Assembly: GCF_900115785.1 (NCBI RefSeq)
Contig: NZ_FOYS01000002.1
Coordinates: forward strand, 678,310 to 742,309
Source of the DNA: Halogeometricum limi
GTDB lineage: Archaea; Halobacteriota; Halobacteria; Halobacteriales; Haloferacaceae
Direction: 5' to 3'
Length of the DNA stretch: 64,000 nucleotides
In this document: in pieces, positions 1 through 8,163 of the stretch
Position numbering within the stretch: the first letter of the stretch is position 1
Layout: every line of letters starts with the position of its first letter
Notes under the pieces: model-generated
The model's input: only the letters and a program-made list of their open reading frames with translations
Told to the model about the DNA's origin: nothing
Database searches by the model: none
Made by a program: the position numbers and the translations under genes

Positions 1-681
1 CGCGTCGTCCTCGACCGGACCTGTTTCTACCCCACGGGCGGGGGACAACCGCACGACACCGGCACCCTCCGGACCGACGAGGGAGCCGAGTGGCGCGTCA
101 CCGAGGTGACGAAGAAGGGTGACGTCCTCCACACCGTCGACGGCGACCCGCCGAACCCCGGAACCGTCGTGACCGGCGAACTCGACTGGGAGCGTCGCTT
201 CGCGCACATGCGGTACCACACGGCCCAGCACCTCCTCTCTGCGGTCCTCTTGGCGGAGTACGACGCCGAGACGACGGGCAACCAACTCTACGACGACCAC
301 GCCCACCTCGACTGCGCGTACGACCGCTTCGAGGCGTCCGACCTCAACGCCATCGAGCGTCGGATGAACGCACTCGTCGCCGACGCGCGCGGCGTGGAGT
401 GGTACACGATGGACCGCGAGGCCGCCGAGGCCTCGCTGGACGAGTCGCGGACGCGGATTCACCTCCTCCCCGACTCCATCACCGAGGTCCGAATCGTCGA
501 GATTGCGGGCGAAGACGGGGTGGACGACGGCGAGGCGGGCGAGGCGGGGGCCGACCCGTTCGACCGAACCGCCTGCGCCGGCACGCACGTCGCGAACACC
601 GCCGACGTCGGCGACGTCGAGATAACCGGCCGCCGGACGCAGGGCGCAGAAGAGGAACGCGTGGAGTTCGTCCTCCGATGA
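1..681 (+). CDS. alaX: AlaX-type alanyl-tRNA editing protein (5' truncated by window edge)
   Basis: The frame is open from base 1, so the start lies upstream of the window. The protein is a stand-alone relative of the alanyl-tRNA synthetase editing domain, a family that hydrolyses Ser- or Gly-mischarged tRNA-Ala. Visible in the sequence are FYPTGGGQPHD near the N-terminus, the zinc motif HTAQH (HxxxH) at about residue 77, and the second zinc motif CAGTH (CxxxH) near the C-terminus. An acidic, Gly/Ala-rich insertion (DGVDDGEAGEAGAD) precedes CAGTH. The first Met inside the window (106) lies after FYPTGGGQ and cannot be the true start. The stop TGA overlaps the ATG of the next gene, which suggests co-transcription. 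Confidence 0.93.
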   Translation, partial: RVVLDRTCFYPTGGGQPHDTGTLRTDEGAEWRVTEVTKKGDVLHTVDGDPPNPGTVVTGELDWERRFAHMRYHTAQHLLSAVLLAEYDAETTGNQLYDDHAHLDCAYDRFEASDLNAIERRMNALVADARGVEWYTMDREAAEASLDESRTRIHLLPDSITEVRIVEIAGEDGVDDGEAGEAGADPFDRTACAGTHVANTADVGDVEITGRRTQGAEEERVEFVLR

Positions 682-1736
682 CGGACTCGACCCGGAATCA
701 CGACGTCCGGCAGGTCCTCCCGCCCGACGCGATTCCGAGCGTCGACGACCCCGCGTTCGGGCCGCCGTCGGCGTACGACGGCGCGGAGACGGACGACGTG
801 GTGGTCGTCGAACGCCGCGGGGAGGCCCGCGCGTACCCCCTGCGATACCTCCACTACCACGAGGTCGTGAACGACGAGTTCGGCGACGTCCCGGTGGCGG
901 TGACGTGGTGTCCGCTCTGCGGGAGCGCCGTCGTCTACGACCGCCGAGTGAGCGAATCGCTGGCCGTCGACGGCGACGGCGGAGACGACACCGGCGGCGT
1001 ATCGACCGGCGCCGACGACCACGTCCTCGAACTCGGCGTCTCGGGGAAACTGGCCGACGACGACCTGGTGATGTACGACCGGGAGACGGGGTCCGAGTGG
1101 AAGCAATCCAGCGGCGTCTGTCTCGCGGGCGTCCACGACGGCCGCCGACTGGCGGTGCGTCCCGCGGCGACGACGACGGTGAGGGCGTTCGTCGACGACC
1201 ACCCGACGGGCACGATACTGCGCCCGCCCGGCGGCGAGAGCGAGGCCGGAAGCGATTCTGACGACCCCGTCCCCGTCGACTACGACGCCGAACCGTACGA
1301 GTCGTACTTCGAGACGCCGGGGTACGGCCTCGGCGCGCACCGCGGGACAGGCGGCCGCGACGACTGGCCGACGGAACTGGCCGACGCCGGTGTCGACCCG
1401 AAGACGGTGGTCGTCGGCCTCGAACGCGGCGACGACGTCCTCGGCGTTCCCCTCCCGGTCGTGGAGTCGGCCGGCGGCCTCGTTCGCGTCGCCGTCGGCG
1501 GCGCGGACGCCCTCGTCGTCGCCGCTTCGGACGGACTCCACGCGTTCGAGGCACCCGAGTTCGAGGTCGAGGCCGAACCGGACGATGACGGCGCGTTTGT
1601 CGGCGACGGCACCGTCTGGACGTGGTCGACGGGGCGCAGTGAAGACGGGCGGACGCTCGACAGACTCCCGATTCGTCGCCTGTTCGCGTTCGCGTGGCGC
1701 GACGACCACGGCGCGGACGCGTTCTACCTCGACTGA
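678..1736 (+). CDS. DUF3179 domain-containing protein
   Basis: A 352-residue protein of the DUF3179 family, whose biochemical role is not established. The sequence shows the family core: RAYPLRYLHYHEVVND, then VTWCPLCGSAVVYDR with a CxxC, and later DRETGSEWKQSSGVCLAG. No signal peptide or membrane helix is evident. The start is the ATG at 678 because it overlaps the alaX stop (ATGA), and homologous sequence begins just after it; longer extensions upstream read alaX DNA in another frame. The 3' end overlaps the converging FkbM gene by 13 bases. Confidence 0.88.
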   Translation: MTDSTRNHDVRQVLPPDAIPSVDDPAFGPPSAYDGAETDDVVVVERRGEARAYPLRYLHYHEVVNDEFGDVPVAVTWCPLCGSAVVYDRRVSESLAVDGDGGDDTGGVSTGADDHVLELGVSGKLADDDLVMYDRETGSEWKQSSGVCLAGVHDGRRLAVRPAATTTVRAFVDDHPTGTILRPPGGESEAGSDSDDPVPVDYDAEPYESYFETPGYGLGAHRGTGGRDDWPTELADAGVDPKTVVVGLERGDDVLGVPLPVVESAGGLVRVAVGGADALVVAASDGLHAFEAPEFEVEAEPDDDGAFVGDGTVWTWSTGRSEDGRTLDRLPIRRLFAFAWRDDHGADAFYLD

Positions 1737-2503
1737 CGCCCGGCGGAGTCGTCGGTCGGGACGCAGACCCATCCGTCGGGTTGCGTCCGAATCTCGTAGT
1801 CGAGTTCCGTGAGTAGCGACGCGACCGCCCGCCGTTCGTCTTCGCCGTGCGGTTCGAAGTAGACCGTCGGCCGGGCGGTGTCGAGGACGTCGCGCGCGCC
1901 GGCGACGACGGCGTCGCCACCGCCCTCGACGTCTATCTTCAGGTGGTCCGGCGGGGCCGTCCCGGCGGCGACGACGTCGTCGAGGGCGACGACGGGCACC
2001 TCGACGGCGTCGCGGACGCGGGCCTCCCACGCGGCGGCGCGGTCCTCGCGGAACGACCCGAGTTCGTCGTACGTGGAGCGGTAGAAGGTGAGCGTTCCCG
2101 ACCGGGCACCGACGCCGTCGCCGCGGACGTCGACGTTGTCGAAGTCGTTCGCGCGGACGTTCGCCGCGAGGTGCGACCGGACGCCGGGGTCCGGTTCGAA
2201 GGCGACGACGCGTGCGTCGGGGTGTTTCGCGGCGACAGCGAGCGTGTAGACACCGGTGTTCGCGCCCACGTCGTACACGGTGTCGGCCGGACCGACGGCC
2301 GCGAGCAGTCGTCGGAGGAGGGCGTCGTCACCGTGGCGGAGCAACGGTTCGTAGCTTCGGAACGTCGCGCCGCCGACGCGCTTTCGCGTCGCGAAGAGTT
2401 CGCGCTCGTGGTTCGCGCGACTGACCGCGTAGTAGGCGGCGTAGAACGGCCGACGCAGTCGCCACCGGAGGCGCGAACCGAGAGACGGTGCGTCGGCGGG
2501 CAT
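1724..2503 (-). CDS. FkbM family SAM-dependent methyltransferase
   Basis: A 259-residue protein with a Rossmann methyltransferase fold. The SAM-binding segment VYDVGANTGVYTLAVA lies near residue 95, followed by VVAFEPDP (acidic residue contacting the SAM ribose) and LKIDVEGGGDAVVAGA, a typical FkbM motif. FkbM enzymes O-methylate small molecules or glycans; in archaea they often sit near surface-glycan genes, but no such cluster is here, so the substrate is unknown. The ATG at 2503 is chosen because upstream codons give an Arg-rich shadow of the neighbouring gene region. It lies 86 bases downstream of the lipid kinase gene on the same strand. Confidence 0.87.
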   Translation of the reverse strand: MPADAPSLGSRLRWRLRRPFYAAYYAVSRANHERELFATRKRVGGATFRSYEPLLRHGDDALLRRLLAAVGPADTVYDVGANTGVYTLAVAAKHPDARVVAFEPDPGVRSHLAANVRANDFDNVDVRGDGVGARSGTLTFYRSTYDELGSFREDRAAAWEARVRDAVEVPVVALDDVVAAGTAPPDHLKIDVEGGGDAVVAGARDVLDTARPTVYFEPHGEDERRAVASLLTELDYEIRTQPDGWVCVPTDDSAGRQSR

Positions 2504-2589
2504 CGCTCGGGTGGACGACGCGAGCGAGCATCGGCGTTTCGGTGCCGGCCGCGCGAGGGTGACGCTCACCGCGCGTCGGGAGTCGGGAA

Positions 2590-3555
2590 TCAGGAGCCGA
2601 GCGGCGACGGGTCGTAGTCGGGGCCGACGCACACCCGGAGGGCGAACGGTCGAGTGTGAATCTCCAAGTCGCTGTCGGCGTGCGGTTCGCCGTCGAGGCT
2701 GAACTCGATGGTCTCCCCGTCGGCGACGCGTATCTCCAGTTCGCTGGCGCGGACGTGGTAGACGTTGTCCGTCTCTTCGCCGAAGAGACGCTGTGCGATG
2801 GCTTCGAGGACCATGTCGCCGGTGGGCATCTGCTCGATGACGACGACGTCTAACTCCCCGTCTTCGACGTCGGCCTGGCCGCCCTCCCGCGCGAACCGGC
2901 GGACGTTCCCGACGAGGACGCAGATGGCCTCGCCGGACCACGACCGCTCCTCACCGTCCGAGATGGCGGTGAGGTCGACGTGCAAGCCGTCGAACGACGC
3001 CATCTCCTGGACGCCGGCGACGACGAACGCCAACGACCCGAACCGCTCTTTCAACTCGTCGGAGGTGGCGATGCTCGCGTCGGCGATGAGTCCGGCGATA
3101 CACGACATCACGAACGGTTCGCCGTCCGCGACGCCGAGGTCGATTCGGCGGCGCGCACCCGTCTCGACCACGTCGAACGCGTCTTCGATGCTCTCGATAC
3201 CGAGGTTCGTCGCGACGAGGTTCTCCGTACCGACGGGTACCGGGACGAGCGTCGTGCGGTCTAACGCGCCCTCGCTGTCGAGTCCGCGGACGACTTCGTT
3301 CAGCGTCCCGTCGCCACCCGCGACGGCGACCAACGTCGCTCCGTTCGCCGCCGCGTCCTTGGCGAGTTCGACCGCGTGACCGGCGTGGTCGGTCTCCTCG
3401 ACGCGGTAGCCGCGCATCCCCGCGAGTTCTCGAACGCGTTCTGCGTGGTCGGCGGTGCCACTGACGGGGTTGACGATGACCCACCGCGGCCCGTCCGTCT
3501 GCGGCATCGCGCCCGCCACCGGTTCGTCTCGGGTGAGCTCCCTCGACCGGTTCAT
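2590..3555 (-). CDS. Diacylglycerol kinase-like lipid kinase (DAGK catalytic domain)
   Basis: A protein of about 321 residues related to YegS/DgkB lipid kinases. The nucleotide-binding motif VAVAGGDGTLNEVVRG is clear, preceded by WVIVNPVSGTAD and followed by LVPVPVGTENLVATNLGI. The C-terminal half has the beta-sandwich typical of the family, with IEFSLDGEPH. Such enzymes phosphorylate diacylglycerol or related lipids; in an archaeon with ether lipids the natural substrate is uncertain. ATG codons at 3555 (MNRSRELT) and 3507 (MPQTDGPR) are both possible; the conserved part begins just after the second. It is divergent from the APC permease at 3685. Confidence 0.9.
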   Translation of the reverse strand: MNRSRELTRDEPVAGAMPQTDGPRWVIVNPVSGTADHAERVRELAGMRGYRVEETDHAGHAVELAKDAAANGATLVAVAGGDGTLNEVVRGLDSEGALDRTTLVPVPVGTENLVATNLGIESIEDAFDVVETGARRRIDLGVADGEPFVMSCIAGLIADASIATSDELKERFGSLAFVVAGVQEMASFDGLHVDLTAISDGEERSWSGEAICVLVGNVRRFAREGGQADVEDGELDVVVIEQMPTGDMVLEAIAQRLFGEETDNVYHVRASELEIRVADGETIEFSLDGEPHADSDLEIHTRPFALRVCVGPDYDPSPLGS

Positions 3556-3684
3556 ACCATCTCGCAGACGGCCGACGCCTAACAATCTATCCGATTCGGC
3601 GTATATTCATCGTCTGGTTTGATTATCACAACGTCGTATATCCGGCTAAAAAATTGAAAAGGCCCCCGCCACTACGCTCCGGAG

Positions 3685-5022
3685 ATGACAGAAAACGTCT
3701 CGGGCGGTGACCTCGGACTCACGGGTGCGATTTCGATGGCGCTCGGGGGGATGATTGGCGGCGGCATCTACGCCGTTCTCGGCGTCGTCGTGAGCATCTC
3801 CGGTGCGTTGTCGTGGTTCTCGTTCGTCCTCGCCGGACTCGTCGCCCTCTGTGCGGGCTACTCGTACGTCAAGCTGAATCAGTTGAGCGACCCCGAAGGG
3901 GCGTCGCCGACCTATCTGGAGTGGTTCGCCGACAGTTCCACGCTCGCCGGGATGGCGGGATGGACACTGCTCTTCGGCTACGTCGGGTCGATGGCGATGT
4001 ACGCCTACGCGTTCGGGAGTTACTTCGTCGACCTCACGGGCGTCGAACAGGTCTTCGGCTTCCCGTTCCGCGCCGTACTCTCGCTGGCCATCATCGGCGC
4101 GTTCGTCGCGCTCAACTTCGTCGGCGTCGAGGAGTCCGGATGGGTCGAAATCGTCCTCGTCGTCGCGAAGATAGCCGTCCTCGTCGGCTTCGTCGTCGTC
4201 GGGTTGTGGTACGGGTCGTCGAACGGCGGTATCCAGACCGGTCTCGACTCGCTGGGCTTCGAACCCATCATGGCCGCCGCGATGTCGTTCGTGGCGTTCC
4301 AAGGCTGGCAGTTGCTCATGTACTCACAGAGTACCATCGAAGACCACAGCGACACCAATCCGACTGCCATCTACATCTCGATTCCGACGGCCGTGCTCAT
4401 CTACATCGGCGTCGCCATCGTGACGACGAGCATCGTCGGCGTGGCGATGGTGTCGAAACATCCCGAAGTCGCACTCGCGACGGCGTCCGCGCAGTTCGGC
4501 GGCCGGTGGGGCCACCTCGTCATCTCGGTGTCGGCGCTGCTCTCGACGGCAAGCGCCATCAACGCGACGCTCTTCACCAGCGCGCAGTTCTCCGACCGAC
4601 TCATCGAGAACGACCTGCTCCCGCAGCGACTCGACCCCGACGACGGCGACTCGGGCGGCCTCCCGAAGCGAATCATCCTCATCCTCGGCGTCCTCACCGC
4701 CGGGTTCACGCTCGTCGGCAGTCTCGAAGGCATCACGTCGTTCGCGTCGCTCACGTTCATCGTCGTCTTCGGCGCGATGAGCTATCTCGCGCTTCAGCAA
4801 CGCGACCACGAGGACGTCTCGGCGATTCCGCCCGCCATCGGCCTCGTCGGGACGGTGACGTTCCTCCCGATGATGGTCTGGCACCTGTTCAGTTCCCAGC
4901 GAGCGGTGTTCTACACCGTCGCCGCCATCAGCGCCGTCGTCGTCGCCGTCGAACTCGTGTACTTCGAGACGGACGTGTTTGACGGTGGTGCGGAGACGAG
5001 AGCGGCGCGAGGCGGCGACTGA
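3685..5022 (+). CDS. APC-family amino acid permease
   Basis: A 445-residue integral membrane transporter with about 12 predicted helices. The first helix has GAISMALGGMIGGGIYAVLG, the Gly-rich substrate and ion site typical of the amino acid-polyamine-organocation superfamily. Later hydrophobic stretches alternate with short charged loops, and the C-terminus is Arg/Gly-rich and probably cytoplasmic. The substrate cannot be read from sequence. The DNA just upstream is AT-rich (about 3643-3661), giving a TATA-like region some 25-30 bases before the ATG, so the mRNA is probably leaderless or has a short leader. Confidence 0.9.
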   Translation: MTENVSGGDLGLTGAISMALGGMIGGGIYAVLGVVVSISGALSWFSFVLAGLVALCAGYSYVKLNQLSDPEGASPTYLEWFADSSTLAGMAGWTLLFGYVGSMAMYAYAFGSYFVDLTGVEQVFGFPFRAVLSLAIIGAFVALNFVGVEESGWVEIVLVVAKIAVLVGFVVVGLWYGSSNGGIQTGLDSLGFEPIMAAAMSFVAFQGWQLLMYSQSTIEDHSDTNPTAIYISIPTAVLIYIGVAIVTTSIVGVAMVSKHPEVALATASAQFGGRWGHLVISVSALLSTASAINATLFTSAQFSDRLIENDLLPQRLDPDDGDSGGLPKRIILILGVLTAGFTLVGSLEGITSFASLTFIVVFGAMSYLALQQRDHEDVSAIPPAIGLVGTVTFLPMMVWHLFSSQRAVFYTVAAISAVVVAVELVYFETDVFDGGAETRAARGGD

Positions 5023-5110
5023 AGGTGTGAGAGCACGGAGCTTTCGTCGGTTCGCGGACCGGAAGTCTCGGACGGATTCGTGACTCGCCGTACGACTCGC
5101 CACAGAATCA

Positions 5111-5135
5111 GTAGTCCCGGGCGGATTCGAACCGC
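5111..5135 (-). repeat. Detached copy of the tRNA-Gln 3' end
   Basis: Twenty-five bases identical to 5211-5235, which hold the T-arm and 3' acceptor strand of tRNA-Gln plus three flanking bases. The copies are exactly 100 bp apart. The remaining tRNA is absent from this copy; the 75 bases between hold no integrase or other gene. Confidence 0.85.
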
Positions 5136-5211
5136 GAAGACTCGAATCCTCTCGTCTTCTGGGCTCGAATCCGAGTTGTAACTATCACTGCACGCTGAGG
5201 CTCGCAGAAAG

Positions 5212-5284
5212 TAGTCCCGGGCGGATTCGAACCGCCGTCAATGGCTCCAAAGGCCATTATGATTGGCCGCTACACCACGGGACT
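5212..5284 (-). tRNA. tRNA-Gln (anticodon TTG)
   Basis: Read on the minus strand, the acceptor strands AGTCCCG and CGGGACT pair perfectly, with A as discriminator base. The anticodon stem ATGGC/GCCAT encloses loop CTTTGGA, giving anticodon UUG for glutamine. The T-arm is GGCGG-TTCGAAT-CCGCC. No intron is present and CCA is not encoded, as expected for archaea. Duplicated ends of this gene lie on both sides. Confidence 0.93.
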
Positions 5285-5408
5285 CATCGCTTCGCTCTTC
5301 GTCCCGTGTACCTCGCAGTTCCTTCGGAACTGCTCACCACCACGGGACTTCACTCCGTTCGTCCCGTATAGCGTGCGATTCCGTCGAATCGCTCACCACC
5401 ACGGGACT
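5274..5408 (-). repeat. Imperfect tandem repeat built from the tRNA-Gln 5' end
   Basis: Three copies of the tRNA 5' end (AGTCCCGTGGTG on the minus strand) end at 5284, 5349 and 5408 in plus-strand coordinates, 65 and 59 bases apart; the first is the tRNA itself. Each spacer holds TCGTCCCGT, able to pair with the repeated ACGGGAC, and a separate hairpin: GCAGTTCC/GGAACTGC at 5315-5333 and GCGATTC/GAATCGC at 5375-5392. The repeats lie upstream of the tRNA in its direction of transcription. Confidence 0.8.
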
Positions 5409-5473
5409 GTATCCTCTACTCGTGGTGCGACCTTTGAAAAGCCATCGGGTTCGAATCGCCGTGCCACTCGGCG

Positions 5474-5677
5474 TCAGTCGGTTCCGTCGGCGGCCGACAA
5501 CCGGCGGTCGACGGAGAACCCGCCGCAGTCGGGGCAGACGTGATACTGGACGTCGTAGGCGCTCCCGCATCCGCGACAGACGTACGGAAACTCCGACGTC
5601 TCCGACGCCTCGCTTCGGTCACCGGGTTCGACGCCCGCGAGACGAAGGAGACGTGTTATCGTCGCTGCTCCTACCAT
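5474..5677 (-). CDS. Small two-CxxC zinc-ribbon protein
   Basis: A 67-residue protein. After a hydrophobic N-terminus (MVGAATITRLLRLAG) comes FPYVCRGCGSAYDVQYHVCP and then DCGG: two CxxC knuckles separated by a dozen residues, the pattern of a zinc ribbon. Haloarchaea encode many such one-domain zinc proteins; roles known for some include biofilm and motility control, but I cannot assign this one. The ATG at 5677 is followed directly by sensible codons. Upstream on the minus strand an AT-rich stretch around 5700-5712 could be its promoter. Confidence 0.8.
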   Translation of the reverse strand: MVGAATITRLLRLAGVEPGDRSEASETSEFPYVCRGCGSAYDVQYHVCPDCGGFSVDRRLSAADGTD

Positions 5678-5787
5678 ACCACGGTCTCACGGGACACCGA
5701 CTTAACGCTTAGTCACTGTTACGGACTATCTGCCGGCCGAGACGTGTTGGATAAGCACAACGTAACCGGGTGTGTCCCCCCCGAACC

Positions 5788-6231
5788 TCAGTCGGCGGGG
5801 TTCTCCTCGACTTCGCTCGCGATTTCGAGATAGCAACAGGCGTCCGTCTCGGGGTCGAAGCAGTCCGGGCACTCGCTGTTGCGGTCGATGATGGTGTCGA
5901 GGCGTTCGGCGACGGTGTCGTCGATGACCGGTTCGAGTTCGCGCGCCTCCGCGCGGAACTCCTCGACGTCTAAGACGTTCGCGAGGAACCGTTCGATGAT
6001 GCAGTACGTCTGGAGGGCGTCGCGGGCGCGGACGATACCCTCGTCGGTCAGACGGACGCCCTTGTACTTCTCGTGTTCGGCGAGGCCGCGTCCCTCCAGT
6101 TTGCCGATCATCTCGTTCGCACTCGCCGGACTCACGTCGAGCATGTCCGCGAGTGCGCCCGTCGCCGCCGGTCCGTCTTCCATCTCCTGTAGGAGGTAGA
6201 TAGCTTTCACGTACTGGTCTGCGGTGTTCAT
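5788..6231 (-). CDS. sirR: DtxR/SirR-family metal-dependent transcription regulator
   Basis: A 147-residue protein. Residues 1-65 form the winged helix (NTADQYVKAIYLLQE, then TGALADMLDVSPASANEMIGKL), and residues 70-130 the metal-binding and dimerisation domain typical of DtxR/IdeR/MntR. A Cys-rich stretch, ECPDCFDPETDACC, lies near the C-terminus and could add a metal or redox site. There is no SH3-like third domain. It starts 28 bases after the ferritin-like gene on the same strand, so the two are probably one operon. Given the SUF genes next door, iron is the likeliest co-repressor; this is inference. Confidence 0.88.
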   Translation of the reverse strand: MNTADQYVKAIYLLQEMEDGPAATGALADMLDVSPASANEMIGKLEGRGLAEHEKYKGVRLTDEGIVRARDALQTYCIIERFLANVLDVEEFRAEARELEPVIDDTVAERLDTIIDRNSECPDCFDPETDACCYLEIASEVEENPAD

Positions 6232-6259
6232 CTCAGTCCTCCGCTCGACTGCCGTCGGT

Positions 6260-6757
6260 TCATTCGCGTGTCTCCATGATTCGGGTGACTGCTTCGACGC
6301 CTTCGGCCTCTTCGTCTCGAATCTCGGTGAGAAGCGAGAGGAGTTCCGCTCGGTCGACGCTGAACTCCGTGTCGCTGGCGTCGACGGCCTCGATGAGGTC
6401 GTCGTAGAACTTGTACGCCGTCTCCTCGTTGCAGAGTTGGTCGTAGAGGACGCCGTCGAAGTCGTCCGGTTTCGTCTTGCCGTACTGCGCTTCGACGAGC
6501 GTCTCGATGTCCTCGAACGGGATGCTCTCGGCGTCGAGTTGGTCGACGATGCTCTCTAAGCGCTCACGGTGTTCCGCGGACTCTTCTGCGGCGTGTTCGA
6601 GGAGGTCCTCTATCTCCGCGTCGAGTTCGCGGTCCTCGTCCGCGAGCGACTGGTAGTGGTGGTACGCTCGCGCCTCGACCACCTCCTCTAACACGATGCC
6701 GATCTGGAGGAGACGGGCGAGTTGGTGGTCGGAGGTCACGCGGTGACCGACGCTCAC
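6260..6757 (-). CDS. Ferritin-like / rubrerythrin-type helical protein
   Basis: About 165 residues, almost entirely helical, with repeated Glu and His on helices (VLEEVVEARAYHHYQSLADE, LLEHAAEESAEHRERLESIV, NEETAYKFYDDLIEAV), the pattern of a ferritin-like four-helix bundle with a carboxylate-bridged di-iron site. The start is set at GTG 6757 because GGAGGTG lies five bases before it; a GTG at 6799 would extend the protein by 14 residues without a ribosome site. It precedes the DtxR-type regulator in the same direction, and a role in iron storage or oxidative-stress protection is inferred. Confidence 0.72.
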   Translation of the reverse strand: MSVGHRVTSDHQLARLLQIGIVLEEVVEARAYHHYQSLADEDRELDAEIEDLLEHAAEESAEHRERLESIVDQLDAESIPFEDIETLVEAQYGKTKPDDFDGVLYDQLCNEETAYKFYDDLIEAVDASDTEFSVDRAELLSLLTEIRDEEAEGVEAVTRIMETRE

Positions 6758-6762
6758 GACGG

Positions 6763-6769
6763 CACCTCC
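6763..6769 (-). promoter_or_regulatory. Ribosome-binding site deciding a GTG start
   Basis: GGAGGTG on the minus strand, five bases upstream of GTG 6757. Many haloarchaeal mRNAs are leaderless, so a clear Shine-Dalgarno here argues for the internal GTG rather than the upstream GTG at 6799. A TTAAGT box at about 6818-6823 would place the transcript start near 6795. Confidence 0.55.
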
Positions 6770-6950
6770 GCTGTGTGCGATACCCTGTCGTTCATACACG
6801 TTCGCAGGGTCGTAGCCGACTTAAGCGGTTCCCTCCGCGGATCCGGTGTCGGTCCAGTCACGGTCATGGTCACCGCCACGGTGACCGCGCTCGAGGTCCG
6901 AACTGAGAGAAGCGACGAACGAGAGAGGGAGAGAAGACCGCCGGTGACGT

Positions 6951-8162
6951 CTACCGCAGACGCTCGGCGATGAGTTCTTCGAGGTCCTCGCGGAACTCGT
7001 CGACGGCAATCTCTTCGAGGACGGGCACGAAGAAACCCTCGACGAGCATGTTGCGGGCCTGTAGCGGCGGCACCGAGCGAGAGGTCATGTAGAACAGGTC
7101 TTCTTCGTCGACCTGTCCGACCGTCGCCGAGTGCGACGCCTCGGTGTCGTGGTTGTGAATGATGAGTTTCGGGGACGCGTCGGCCTCGGACTCGTCCGAG
7201 AGCATCAGCGTGTTCTCACGCTGGTACGACGACGTGTTCCACGCGTCGCGGCCCACGTCCTGGACGCCCTCGTACACGGAGCGTGCGTCGTCGTCGAGGA
7301 CGCCGCGGGTGACGAGGTCTGCGGTCGTGTTCTCGGCCTGATGCCAGACTCGCGCGTTGATGTCGAGGTGCTGGTCGTTGTGGCCGAAGAACGCGCCGAC
7401 GATCTTCGTCTCCGAGGAGTCGCCGTTGAGTTCCGTCTCCACGTCCGAGCGCGTGAGTCGAGAGCCGATGTTGCCCTCGATCCAGTTGATGGTGCCGTAG
7501 ACGTCGGCGTCGCCGCGCTTGAACGTGTAGTGGTACGTGTCCTCGTCGAGGTTCTGCAGCGACCCGTACTGGACGTAGGAGTTCTCGCCCGTCGTGACCT
7601 CCACGAGGTTCGAGAAGTACCGGTCGCCCTCCACGTCGTCACCGCTGTCGATTCGCTCCAGAATCGTCGCCGAGGAGGAGTCCTCGGTGACGACGAGCGT
7701 GTGGCTGAACAGCGACTTCGAGTTCATCTTCGCGCGGACCTTCACGTCCTTCGCGTCGACGCCCTCGGGGACGTAGATGAACGTGCCCGTCGTGAACAGT
7801 GCCGCCGAGAGGGCGGTCAGGTAGTTCGACTCGGGGTCGACCGTCTTCCCGAAGTTCGCTTCGAGCACGTCGTCGAACTCGTCGAACGCCTCCGTGAACG
7901 GGAGGACGTGGACGCCTTCGTCGGTGACGCGTTCGGTCTCGTCGGACTGGTTCAGCGGGTCGACGAGCTCCTCGAAATCGAGCGCTTCGAGGTTCGTCCA
8001 CCGTCGACCAGGCGTCTGAATGACGTCCGGCAGGTCGACGTCGTCCAGTGCGTCGAGCGCGTCGAGACGACGCTGGAGCATCCACTCCGGTTCGTCTCGC
8101 CGCTCGGAAATCTCTCGAACCGTCTCTTCGGACAGGTTCGCTGGGAGTGTTGCGCTGCTCAT
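6951..8162 (-). CDS. sufD: Fe-S cluster assembly protein SufD
   Basis: A 403-residue SufD, scaffold partner of SufB in the SufBC2D complex that builds Fe-S clusters in the cytosol. The N-terminal REISERRDEPEWMLQRRLDA is shared with SufB, and the C-terminal beta-helix holds NHDTEASHSATVGQV, with the His corresponding to the functionally essential His of bacterial SufD, followed by LFYMTSRSVPPLQARNMLVE. It starts one base after the sufB stop, giving the order sufC-sufB-sufD. No SufS or SufE is in the window. Confidence 0.96.
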   Translation of the reverse strand: MSSATLPANLSEETVREISERRDEPEWMLQRRLDALDALDDVDLPDVIQTPGRRWTNLEALDFEELVDPLNQSDETERVTDEGVHVLPFTEAFDEFDDVLEANFGKTVDPESNYLTALSAALFTTGTFIYVPEGVDAKDVKVRAKMNSKSLFSHTLVVTEDSSSATILERIDSGDDVEGDRYFSNLVEVTTGENSYVQYGSLQNLDEDTYHYTFKRGDADVYGTINWIEGNIGSRLTRSDVETELNGDSSETKIVGAFFGHNDQHLDINARVWHQAENTTADLVTRGVLDDDARSVYEGVQDVGRDAWNTSSYQRENTLMLSDESEADASPKLIIHNHDTEASHSATVGQVDEEDLFYMTSRSVPPLQARNMLVEGFFVPVLEEIAVDEFREDLEELIAERLR

Positions 8163-8163
8163 G

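Noticed and set aside
459..2030. 523-codon frame on the minus strand
   Set aside because: Antisense to alaX and the DUF3179 gene; extremely Arg-rich and without any domain, the usual shadow in GC-rich DNA.
5111..5284. Integrated element bounded by tRNA-Gln repeats
   Set aside because: Only 75 bases lie between the two 3'-end copies and there is no integrase; at most a scar remains.
5274..5408. CRISPR array
   Set aside because: Only three short units with unequal spacing, derived from the tRNA 5' end; spacers are related to each other and no cas genes are present.
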